A DNA stretch of 10,124 bases from JASUTC01 sp035447925 (GTDB lineage: Bacteria; Thermotogota; Thermotogae; MWEM01), in the NCBI GenBank assembly GCA_035447925.1, contig DAOTHY010000071.1, positions 1 through 10,124 of the forward strand. The letters are read 5' to 3'. Shown here one piece after another: positions 1 through 6,462 of the stretch; positions within the stretch are counted from its first letter, which is position 1, and every line of letters starts with the position of its first letter. The notes under the pieces were generated by a model. The model was given only the letters and a program-made list of their open reading frames with translations. It had not been told where the DNA came from and searched no databases. The translations under genes were made by a program, and so were the position numbers.

Positions 1-144
1 GACGGTTTTAAACGAACGGTTTTCAAAATACCTGTATTCTTCGAAAAGAGCAGACAATGTCGTTAGTAATTTGTCGCATCTGGCTATTTTCATTTCTTCG
101 ATTTTTTGAACCCATTCTTTTAACGCATCAATCGTTAAATGCAT
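1..144 (-). CDS. Partial unidentified protein, N-terminal 48 codons
   Basis: An open frame starts with ATG at 144-142 and runs off the left edge without a stop. The ATG is preceded by AAGGGG about 4-5 bases upstream, a good Gram-positive ribosome binding site, and by an extended -10 promoter about 100 bases further up. The visible protein begins MHLTIDALKEW and looks helical and charged, with a likely amphipathic stretch (LKEWVQKIEEMK) and an aromatic segment near the edge (EEYRYFENR). No signal peptide, membrane segment or cysteine cluster is seen. I do not recognise the family, and the fragment is too short for a call. It reads leftward like the GalM gene behind it but is separated from it by about 250 bases and has its own promoter candidate. 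Confidence 0.6.
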   Translation of the reverse strand, partial: MHLTIDALKEWVQKIEEMKIARCDKLLTTLSALFEEYRYFENRSFKTV

Positions 145-243
145 ATAGCCCCTTAATATAACTGTAGTTTTGTTAAAACGAGCGTGCTCAAACCAACCCA
201 TACACATTGGAAATACCATGATTTGGCACTTTCTGCTATGAAA

Positions 244-252
244 ATTATATCA
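244..252 (-). promoter_or_regulatory. Extended -10 promoter element for the left-edge gene
   Basis: On the minus strand the bases read TGATATAAT, a perfect extended -10 (TGnTATAAT). There is no good -35 hexamer at 16-18 bp, as is usual for extended -10 promoters. A perfect 8-bp inverted repeat (264-289) occupies the expected -35 position. The promoter would drive the gene starting at 144. Confidence 0.45.
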
Positions 253-263
253 TATTTTTATAC

Positions 264-289
264 TCAAGACCCTCTCACGAAGGTCTTGA
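264..289 (-). repeat. Hairpin/inverted repeat with GNRA-type loop
   Basis: The arms TCAAGACC and GGTCTTGA match perfectly. Read on the minus strand the stem can extend by T-G, T-G and C-G pairs to 11 bp closed by a GTGA loop, which fits the GNRA tetraloop class. No T-run follows directly on either strand, so it is not a standard Rho-independent terminator. Its position just upstream of the -10 at 244-249 also suits an operator. It contains the stop codon of the adjacent gene remnant. Confidence 0.5.
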
Positions 290-361
290 AGAAATCATCG
301 TAATCTTTGGCCATTGATTCGATACAACCGGTGTGGCGGCTCGTTTTACCTTCTCTTCCTC
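264..361 (-). pseudogene. Frameshifted remnant of the C-terminal domain of a NapH-like iron-sulfur protein
   Basis: Read leftward, this stretch encodes VKRAA, then after a frame change GCIESMAKDYDDFFKTF, then a stop at 266-264. It aligns with residues 423-446 of the intact protein at 2692-4137 (IKRVTML, then DIKSMVKDYDDFRQTF). The DNA also matches directly, with runs such as GAAATCATC, TAATCTTTG and CCATTGATT shared with 2812-2840. The remnant lacks everything upstream of this helix and the last ~35 residues of the domain. It is therefore a scrap of a second, paralogous gene rather than a functional ORF. Its upstream end is uncertain: the frame continues into an acidic run (EEENEEEK) with no counterpart in the paralogue. 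Confidence 0.55.
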
Positions 362-397
362 ATTTTCTTCTTCCATTCATCTAACTGCCTTTGTTTT

Positions 398-1522
398 TTA
401 TGGAAACTCCTCCACCATGTCAAAATGAAAGACCGTTTTGGAATAAAATAATTCTCCCGGACGAAGGATGGTATCGGGAAATTCGGGTTGATTTGGAGAA
501 TCCGGAAGATGCTGAGTTTCAAGACAAAATCCGCCATATTGATTGTATACAACATCATTTTTCCCATTCACACCATTCAGATGATTTGAACTATAGATTT
601 GGACAACCGGTTCCGTTGTTGAAACTGTCAATTTTCTACCGCTCGAAGGATCGAATAGTATCGCTCCAATATTGAGTTTTTTCTGTTGAGACATCACAAA
701 ACTCTGATCGTATCCTTTTCCGATGATGAGTTGATCAAAATCATCATGGATGCGTTTCCCGATAGCGGTAGGGGTTGTAAAATCAAGAGGGGTACCTGTT
801 ACACTTAATATTCTGCCGGTTGGAATCTGTCTTTCGTCCAATTGCGCATATTTGTCTCCGTTAATCCAAAGAATATGCTGAAGAATATCACCATTCTGAT
901 GTCCGCTTAAATTGAAATAGGTATGATTTGTCAAATTGACCGGTGTGGGTTTGTCCGTTTGTGCACGGTATTCGATGATCAGATCATTATTTTGAGTGAG
1001 TGTGTAGCGAACCCAAGTCTTCAAGTTTCCCGGGAAACCCTCTTCCCCATCAAGACTATGATAATACAATTCTAAGCCGACATAATCCTCGCCCCGTATT
1101 TCTTTAACCTGCCAAATCTTTTTGCAAAAACCCTCAAGACCGCCATGCAAACAATTTGTCCCCTCGTTTTGGGGGAGGAAATAGTCGACACCGTCTATTG
1201 AGAATTTTCCCCCTGCAATTCGATTCGCATACCTGCCAACAATGCATCCGAATGAACTGGTATCGGAGAGATAACTGTCCAGATCTGAAAACCCCAAAAC
1301 CACATCATCGATATGACCATGTCTATCCGGCAGAAGAATGGATTGAATAATGCCTCCATAATTTGTAATCCTGACAATCATATGGTTCTCGTTGTGTAAA
1401 GAATATAAATCGATCATATCATCTCCTATTTTTCCAAAAGAAAATCGGTCCATCCACAAATTTCCAAACATAACGGTCATAGAGAATACAAACAACAAAA
1501 AGATACATTGTCTTTTTTTCAT
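398..1522 (-). CDS. galM: Aldose 1-epimerase (galactose mutarotase), probably exported or membrane-anchored
   Basis: This enzyme interconverts alpha and beta anomers of aldoses such as galactose and feeds the Leloir pathway. Family motifs are complete over 374 residues: NYGGI (54-58), GRYANRI (96-102), LHGG with His126, TNHTYFNL with the likely acid His200, GYDQSFV with Asp272, and LETQHLPDSPNQPEFP with the likely catalytic base Glu335. The ATG at 1522 is chosen because GGAGG lies 8 bases before it; a start 15 bases further upstream would include that site. The N-terminus MKKRQCIFLLFVFSMTVMFG is a basic residue plus hydrophobic core, so a signal peptide or anchor is likely; no clear lipobox is seen. 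Most GalM proteins are cytoplasmic and lack such a leader, so action on extracellular sugars is inferred. No galactose genes are adjacent. Confidence 0.93.
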   Translation of the reverse strand: MKKRQCIFLLFVFSMTVMFGNLWMDRFSFGKIGDDMIDLYSLHNENHMIVRITNYGGIIQSILLPDRHGHIDDVVLGFSDLDSYLSDTSSFGCIVGRYANRIAGGKFSIDGVDYFLPQNEGTNCLHGGLEGFCKKIWQVKEIRGEDYVGLELYYHSLDGEEGFPGNLKTWVRYTLTQNNDLIIEYRAQTDKPTPVNLTNHTYFNLSGHQNGDILQHILWINGDKYAQLDERQIPTGRILSVTGTPLDFTTPTAIGKRIHDDFDQLIIGKGYDQSFVMSQQKKLNIGAILFDPSSGRKLTVSTTEPVVQIYSSNHLNGVNGKNDVVYNQYGGFCLETQHLPDSPNQPEFPDTILRPGELFYSKTVFHFDMVEEFP

Positions 1523-1613
1523 ACCAATACCCTCCATTCGTTTAGAGAATCCAAACGCACTAATCTGAAAACCAAATCATCGGTTTGATTTTATGAAATT
1601 GGATAATACTTTA

Positions 1614-1639
1614 CCGGAGACACAAATTCATTCCTCCGG
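1614..1639 (-). repeat. Short inverted repeat downstream of the GNAT gene
   Basis: CCGGAG and CTCCGG form a 6-bp stem around a 14-base loop, 40 bases past the GNAT stop. There is no T-run after it on the minus strand, so it is at best a weak terminator. The rest of the 1523-1678 spacer shows nothing I can name. Confidence 0.25.
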
Positions 1640-1678
1640 CAGTATTCACACACCGATCATAAAAACCGGTATCTCTTA

Positions 1679-2593
1679 TCATTCTTTTTTGAGAGAGATA
1701 TTCAAAACCCAGATTTTCTTATCTTCTTTAAACCCGAGTTTTTTTAGTGCTTTTTCCATAGGAAAGTTTAGCTCATCAATGTCTGCTATGATCCTTTGGA
1801 ACTTTCTTTGAAAAAGGCTGCTAATTCCTTTTTCTAACAAAGCGGACACATAACCCTTTCCCCTTTGAGCTGGAACAACACCAATGTAATTGATGACTCC
1901 TGTTTGTTTATCAATCTTCTGAGGAATAACAAGGCCAACGAAAACACCTTGTTCATACGCCAAATACCATGTATCATCTCTATCTCCAATGTCTTTTAAG
2001 AGATTCATATGCTCTTCAGCCGCTTTTTCCTTACCCCGTTCTTTGTATACTCTTTCATCTTCTCTATCCAGTGTTCCTTGAGTTACTTCGGAAATAGCTG
2101 TTAAAAAGGCCTCTTTTCCCACTTCTGAAAGCGTTTTATAGTCTAACCGGTTTTGTGATGGCTTACTTGACGCCTTTCTCTCAAGGAGATAGCTCTTTTT
2201 TGACTGTGTCACTTGCATTCCGGTCTTTTTCAAAACCTCTAATAGCATTATATGGTTTTCTGTTTCAGAATCCAAGTGATAATTAATCGAAAGAACGCCT
2301 TTGTTTCGCATAAAACCGAAAATTTCGGTCAAAAACATCTCCGGTGTTTCTGAATTAGCATCATCCAAACCCGGAAAATGGAGCGCAAACATGTTTAGAT
2401 TTTTCTCATCTCCCGCTTTAAAAAAGCCAATCCGTCCCTTTCCATTGTTTCCCACCTCAACAATAAAACACCATTCAGGCTTTGATATCTCATTATCCCA
2501 TAGTTCTATCATTGTGTTCGTGGATATTTCTCTTGCACCTTTTATCTGACAAAATTCGTTCGGTTCATCTCTTTGTACTTGAGATATTTTCAT
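1679..2593 (-). CDS. GNAT family N-acetyltransferase, probable tandem GNAT
   Basis: GNAT enzymes transfer an acyl group from acyl-CoA to an amine; the acceptor here is unknown. The acetyl-CoA binding motif A is clear at residues 239-248 (VVPAQRGKGY, fitting Q/R-x-x-G-x-G/A), followed by a motif-B-like segment DELNFPMEKALKKLGF (273-288). The protein is 304 residues, about twice a single GNAT domain. The N-terminal half (EVGNNGKGRIGFFKAGD, then a helix and SINYHLDSE) has a GNAT-like strand pattern but no pyrophosphate-binding loop, so it is probably a degenerate first domain. The start at 2593 is chosen because AAGGGTGA lies 6 bases upstream; the frame stays open 21 codons further but with no better site. 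It stands downstream of the iron-sulfur protein gene, 98 bases away, on the same strand. Confidence 0.85.
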   Translation of the reverse strand: MKISQVQRDEPNEFCQIKGAREISTNTMIELWDNEISKPEWCFIVEVGNNGKGRIGFFKAGDEKNLNMFALHFPGLDDANSETPEMFLTEIFGFMRNKGVLSINYHLDSETENHIMLLEVLKKTGMQVTQSKKSYLLERKASSKPSQNRLDYKTLSEVGKEAFLTAISEVTQGTLDREDERVYKERGKEKAAEEHMNLLKDIGDRDDTWYLAYEQGVFVGLVIPQKIDKQTGVINYIGVVPAQRGKGYVSALLEKGISSLFQRKFQRIIADIDELNFPMEKALKKLGFKEDKKIWVLNISLKKE

Positions 2594-2611
2594 TTCTATC
2601 ACCCTTCCCTT

Positions 2612-2654
2612 CGCTGCGCTCAAGGTACATAAAGTGATGAAAGCGGAGCGCTCC
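2612..2654. repeat. GC-rich inverted repeats upstream of the GNAT gene
   Basis: A perfect 10-bp palindrome GGAGCGCTCC lies at 2645-2654. In addition CGCTGCGCT (2612-2620) pairs with AGCGGAGCG (2642-2650) with one central mismatch, giving a possible stem-loop with a 21-base loop ending 18 bases before the GNAT start codon. The two structures are mutually exclusive because they share 2645-2650. The patch is much richer in GC than its surroundings. It could be an operator or an mRNA leader structure; this is inference only. Confidence 0.35.
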
Positions 2655-2691
2655 AACAGCCCCTATATAAAAGCTGTAAATGGATTATTTT

Positions 2692-4137
2692 TTATTTCTT
2701 ATGTGTCTCCACATAAGTCCTGATGGCTTCCAATTCGACTCCCAGTTCATCGATCAAATCCCTCATTTCTGTGTTCAAAGGCTGATCTTCAGGGATCGAA
2801 AAGGTCTGTCTGAAATCATCATAATCTTTGACCATTGATTTAATATCAATCAACATGGTGACCCGTTTAATCTGATTGGCCTTGTCCACTTCAGAAGCAT
2901 TAACCCCTTCTTTTTCCACGAGATGATAATACGATCCCGGGGCATTGATATTGACATAGTCCCGCAGAGTCTGTGTACTACTTGAATTTTGTGACATCGT
3001 CCCTTTGTTTATTTCGCTTATAGGCCGGTCGATATACTCTACAAAAAGCCTGATATCTGATACGGCTACACCCAAATCACCCTCCAGATCTTTAATCTTG
3101 GTCGTAGTATCGAGGGTTTCAGGAATATTGAAGGCCTTGTAAATCAAATCAATCTCGATGTCATAATTTTCCGCAATATCTGCAACAGTAGACGCCCCTC
3201 GGATATCATCAGCCGTTTTATACACAAGAGGTTCATCGCTTTCAAAGGCACCCAAAGCAATTGAAATCCCTATTGGCACAATAAAAATTACAAGCATCAC
3301 AATGGCATAAACCATCCCGTTATGAAACAACTTCCTTTTTCCGGGTAAACCGACCGTTAATGTGGGCTCTTTTTGATTCACCGGGCACGCTTCCACGCAC
3401 TTCATACATCTGGTGCAAGCCATGCTTTGAATCTGTTTACTGCTTGAAGGTTCCAGGTTCACCGGACAAGCCAGATCGCATTGCTTACAATTGATGCAGC
3501 TCGTTTCATTCCTTCTGATTGTCGTTATGCTGAAAACGTTGAACAATCCGTTAATCGCACCCAGCGGACAGGCGTAACGGCAAAACGGCCTCTCAACCAG
3601 TAAAGAGGCGATCAGCGTCACCAGAACCGTGATATATCCCGTGATGGAAATTTCATCCGTCCAGATATTAAACAGATTAAAATAAGGGTCAAAATCCTTA
3701 AAAACAAGTGTGAATGATCGGGCAGTTTGGATGATAACGATTGCCAACACCACAAATCTCAGGTAACCCAATATTCTATCCAGCTTTCTGGGAACCTTGT
3801 TATAACGCTTTCCAAATAACTTTCTGCCCAGTTTTCCCACCCATTCCTGAACAGTGCCAAGGGGACAGATCCAACCACAGAAAAAGGCGCCTGCAGCGAT
3901 TAAGGTCAAGATCAGGGCAAACAACATAATGAAATCCGATTGTCCGATATGCCGGATATAATCGCCCGTTGTGACAAATGTGTACAGTGTCGCAACCCCG
4001 CCAAAAGGACAAAGACCATGAAGATTTTCGCCTCCCCATCCATTTGCATGTGCAACACTGATTAATAGAATCAAAACAACAAAAATTAGCTGAATAAAAA
4101 CACGAACTCTGGTAAAACCTGCGTGTGTCTGTGTCAT
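2692..4137 (-). CDS. NapH/YccM-like polyferredoxin membrane protein with C-terminal repeat domain
   Basis: This is a membrane electron-transfer protein. About five transmembrane segments are visible (residues ~12-30, 66-88, 124-140, 164-182, 273-297). Characteristic cysteine motifs are CPFGG (43-47), FCGWICPLG (86-94) and FCRYACPLG (185-193). They are followed by two cytoplasmic-type 4Fe-4S ferredoxin motifs, CINCKQCDLACP (Cys214/217/220/224) and CTRCMKCVEACP (Cys241/244/247/251). After the last membrane segment there is a ~180-residue soluble tail with two related units, FNIPETLDTTTKIKDLE..DIRLFVE (336-367) and FSIPEDQPLNTEMRDLI..AIRTYVE (446-476). The tail is probably outside the membrane. 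The start has AAGGGG 9 bases upstream. Related proteins pass electrons between quinols or flavoproteins and periplasmic acceptors; the partner here is unknown and no reductase is adjacent. Confidence 0.88.
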   Translation of the reverse strand: MTQTHAGFTRVRVFIQLIFVVLILLISVAHANGWGGENLHGLCPFGGVATLYTFVTTGDYIRHIGQSDFIMLFALILTLIAAGAFFCGWICPLGTVQEWVGKLGRKLFGKRYNKVPRKLDRILGYLRFVVLAIVIIQTARSFTLVFKDFDPYFNLFNIWTDEISITGYITVLVTLIASLLVERPFCRYACPLGAINGLFNVFSITTIRRNETSCINCKQCDLACPVNLEPSSSKQIQSMACTRCMKCVEACPVNQKEPTLTVGLPGKRKLFHNGMVYAIVMLVIFIVPIGISIALGAFESDEPLVYKTADDIRGASTVADIAENYDIEIDLIYKAFNIPETLDTTTKIKDLEGDLGVAVSDIRLFVEYIDRPISEINKGTMSQNSSSTQTLRDYVNINAPGSYYHLVEKEGVNASEVDKANQIKRVTMLIDIKSMVKDYDDFRQTFSIPEDQPLNTEMRDLIDELGVELEAIRTYVETHKK

Positions 4138-4351
4138 AGCCTACACCCCTTTTCATCCGTTAATCATACAATCTTTTTCTTAATGAATCCACGCAAGAAT
4201 ACACAAGAAAGCTTAGAAAGCCCTTAGAGTTTCTATCACTTTGAAATAGCTGCTACGCTTTCAAACACCGTTATGGCAAGGTATGTATCTATTAGGCCGT
4301 CACACAATCAGAGACCCAAAAAGCATCCATTTCCCCCCTACCGGGAGCGAT
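4138..4351. other. Upstream spacer of the iron-sulfur gene, up to the scaffold gap
   Basis: No coding sequence, RNA gene or convincing promoter was found here. The part next to the gene carries its ribosome binding site (AAGGGG at 4148-4153 on the minus strand). The 40 bases before the Ns (ending CTACCGGGAGCGAT) are GC-richer and could be the edge of whatever lies in the gap. Confidence 0.4.
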
Positions 4352-4451
4352 NNNNNNNNNNNNNNNNNNNNNNNNNNNNNNNNNNNNNNNNNNNNNNNNN
4401 NNNNNNNNNNNNNNNNNNNNNNNNNNNNNNNNNNNNNNNNNNNNNNNNNNN
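4352..4451. other. Assembly gap of 100 Ns
   Basis: Exactly 100 Ns, the conventional length for a gap of unknown size. The flanks are not known to be contiguous at this distance. The gap directly abuts copy 1 of the 147-bp repeat, so a repeat is the likely reason the assembly broke here. Confidence 0.95.
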
Positions 4452-4461
4452 GAGAAGCAGA

Positions 4462-4608
4462 GGGGACGGTTCTTTTTGCAACTTCACATTTAGCTATATC
4501 AGGGGGTTTTACAGGATAGTATGTTTTTATAATATGTTTTAAACCTCCCCTTTCATTCCATCCTTCTTTTTTTAAATCTTTTCTCGCCACTTGTATAGGA
4601 AGACTTTT
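4462..4608 (+). repeat. Diverged ~147-bp direct repeat, copy 1
   Basis: This matches copy 2 (5809-5957) over its whole length in the same orientation. Shared blocks include GGTTCT, TTTGCA, TTTAGCT, GGTTTTACAGG, TTTCATTCCATC and AAATCTTTTCTC. Identity judged by eye is roughly 75-80% with a few single-base gaps. It begins GGGGACGGTTCTTTTTGCA, which resembles from memory the dispersed sequences seen at the ends of REP/IS200-like (Y1 transposase) elements in Firmicutes; no transposase is present. The minus strand is open here but the equivalent frame in copy 2 has stops, so the repeat is not protein coding. Confidence 0.7.
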
Positions 4609-4647
4609 GCTTCCATTCACTTACCGCAAGAAACCTCTTCCTTTTGT

Positions 4648-5756
4648 TTACTTACTCATTAGATTTGTAAGAGTATTTTTTAGCGACTTTTCAAATTTGA
4701 TCATATTAGTCGTTAAAAAATCTATCATTGTTGGCCAGTCTTCTTCATTAAAAACGCTGACATCTTTTTTTCGGTAAGCAATTCTGCTTCCTTTGCCTTC
4801 ATCTAATCTTAGCCATTCCAGATGGTCTCCAAATAGTTTTTCAATCGTTTCTTTATGATCATGTATTCGATCAAAAAGTGCTTTGTTTTCTTCTTGCGAT
4901 CCTCGATTACTATAAAGTTTAATTCTCGCATCATTTCCGGTGACAGCAAACACATATGATAAACCTCCATGACCACTACCGCAACCTATCCAATTATCCT
5001 TTGATGGACTAATATTCTTAAATAGATCCGATTTCTCATTCATCGATTGCAGGAGCTGTGTCCAAAAAGCAATCCTGACAGTATGCCGTGTTTGCTGTTT
5101 CTGCTTGTTAATCAATTCCTCCTGTTTCTTGTTCGCTATCTTTATCAAATATTCTTCTGCATCCACAATAGGAATGATTTGCTCCGTATCCAGTAAGATT
5201 TGTCCATTTAATTCAAAAGGCGTTACTTTGATACATTTAATTTTGATATTATGTTCCAGAAGCCACATGGTAGTGGACGTCACTTCTTTTCTGAAATTGG
5301 CTGCGACCATTATTAACCGTTGATCTTCATTGTTGAGGTCAACTTCATTGAAATCATCTACACCGAGGTATTCGCATATCAGCTTCTCTGCATATTCATT
5401 TTTTCCTTGTTCATCAAGATATTTTTGAAATATATCTTTAATATCACTCTTGGTAAGGCTTGAACAGTAAGACGCATATTTCAATGATTGCCATCAACAT
5501 CTCTACCACTATCGTCTAATTTGTTTTCGATGATAACCAAATTTCCGTTTTCATCAAGTGCCAGTAGATCTAATCTTTCATATGTATCATCAAAACCACT
5601 GAATTCTTTTTGTATAATAAGCAATCGTTCTCCTAAAATATCAGTGTTTTTACAAATCCACTCTTGAAGATGCTGCCTTTCTTTGAATTCCAATTCTTTA
5701 AAGGTCTTCTTGTTTATTGACAACGCTTTGTTCTTTTCTCTATCAATTAAAAACAT
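4648..5756 (-). pseudogene. DUF91/NucS-like plus DUF4268 nuclease-like protein, broken by a one-base frameshift
   Basis: The two leftward frames 5756-5484 and ~5493-4648 join into one protein of about 369 residues, the usual size for this architecture. The N-terminal part is a PD-(D/E)XK-type fold: RLDLLALD (Asp63) and IIENK (Glu77, Lys79). It then reads SGRDV; here the frame changes, and the next frame continues WQSLKYASYCSSLTK, the normal continuation of the family. One base is missing near 5494-5495 (GTT GA TGG); unshifted reading ends at DGNH stop. The C-terminal DUF4268 domain is intact: FWTQLLQSM, GHGGLSYVFAVTG, YSNRGSQEENKALFD, FGDHLEWLR and GSRIAYR. The start at 5756 has AGGAGG 8 bases upstream; a GTG at 5777 would overlap that site. 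The function is inferred as DNA cleavage or defence-like; targets are unknown. A sequencing error is possible. Confidence 0.85.
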
Positions 5757-5808
5757 TTTTTGCCCTCCTAAGGCCACATTTAAAACAATCTCATCCAGGA
5801 AAAAGTAA

Positions 5809-5957
5809 CGGAAATGGTTCTGTTTGCACCTTCTTGTTTAGCTGTATCAGTTGGTTTTACAGGGTAACTTGTTTTTTTATGATGTGTTTTTAAATTTTAC
5901 CTTTCATTCCATCTTTCATTTTTTCAAATCTTTTCTCACCACCTATCCAGGAATACT
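5809..5957 (+). repeat. Diverged ~147-bp direct repeat, copy 2
   Basis: This is the second copy of the element at 4462-4608, in the same orientation, beginning 53 bases upstream of the DUF4268 start codon. Its first bases (GGAAATGGTTCTGTTTGCACC) keep the GGTTCTnTTTGCA core while the GGGGAC is degraded. Together the copies bracket the nuclease-like gene as direct repeats. Confidence 0.7.
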
Positions 5958-6376
5958 GTTGTGGGTGTTCTTTGTGTGGACTTTAAATATTCTTCTAATC
6001 TTTAATAAATTTGATTTTCTTTTTGCCTTTCCCTTTTAATTGAATCTGGATCTTTCTTAAAGAAAATAAACATTTCTTTTTACGCCCTTTGCCAGATAGC
6101 GGAAATACATTACTTAAATCGAATAATTTCTAATAAAAGGTTGAATATAAACAAAAAAAAATTTATATATTTCATGATTTGTAAGTGATTTATCTAAATT
6201 TATGATTATCATTGTCTATTCTACCAGATTGGAAACAAAAAACAAAGAAAAATGTTACATGAGAACAGTTAAACTGAATACTACTCCACATCGCACTCGA
6301 AAAGTGAACCACGTGCTAATAACATCCAAGAACTAAAGTTTGAAATTATTTTTTTATGTCTTATTTGACCCCTTTA
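5958..6376. other. AT-rich non-coding stretch
   Basis: No gene is supported. The stretch is very AT-rich with an A/T run at 6150-6172 (AAACAAAAAAAAATTTATAT), a perfect CAGTT-A-AACTG palindrome at 6266-6276, and an IS21-like scrap at 6293-6312 described separately. The one open plus-strand frame reaching in from 5851 starts inside repeat copy 2 and has no ribosome binding site, so I do not count it. Confidence 0.5.
6293..6312. mobile_element. Possible IS21-like end remnant
   Basis: GCACTCGAAAAGTGAACCAC resembles, from memory, the repeated motif (CGAAAAGTGAACCA) inside IS21-family terminal inverted repeats. It forms a small CACT/AGTG hairpin. GTGAACCA at 6304-6311 recurs inverted as TGGTTCAC at 8033-8040, so the two face each other around the replication/toxin-antitoxin block. 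An 8-bp match may be chance, and no IS21 transposase gene is seen. Confidence 0.25.
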
Positions 6377-6405
6377 TTGAAAAATTCCACACAATGTGAT
6401 ATACT
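6377..6405 (+). promoter_or_regulatory. Sigma-A promoter of the replication initiator gene
   Basis: TTGAAA at 6377-6382 is followed, after exactly 17 bases, by TATACT at 6400-6405, with the upstream TGA giving an extended -10. This is the best promoter in the window. The transcript would start near 6411-6413, about 50 bases before the ATG at 6463. Confidence 0.75.
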
Positions 6406-6423
6406 AACACATAACGTGGTTAT
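6388..6423. promoter_or_regulatory. Operator-like palindromes in the initiator promoter
   Basis: CACA-CAA-TGTG (6388-6398) sits in the promoter spacer, and ATAAC-GTG-GTTAT (6411-6423) is a perfect 5+3+5 palindrome over the expected transcription start. Two dyads in these positions are typical of repressor binding sites on phage or plasmid replication promoters. No regulator gene lies next to them. Confidence 0.5.
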
Positions 6424-6462
6424 AAATATGATGATTCACTATATGAAAAAGGAGAGGATGAC

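Noticed and set aside
275..376. Minus-strand 33-codon frame starting MEEENEEEKVKR after galM
   Set aside because: No ribosome binding site; it switches away from the frame that matches the iron-sulfur tail, so it is better explained as the decayed remnant.
391..675. Plus-strand frame opposite the end of galM
   Set aside because: It is antisense to conserved GalM motifs with no ribosome binding site or family match.
4300..4620. Minus-strand open frame spanning the N gap
   Set aside because: It is open only because Ns are read through; the corresponding frame in repeat copy 2 has stops, and the sequence belongs to the repeat.
5851..6039. Plus-strand 62-codon frame rich in Phe and Leu
   Set aside because: It begins inside repeat copy 2, has no ribosome binding site, and its hydrophobicity follows from T-rich non-coding DNA.
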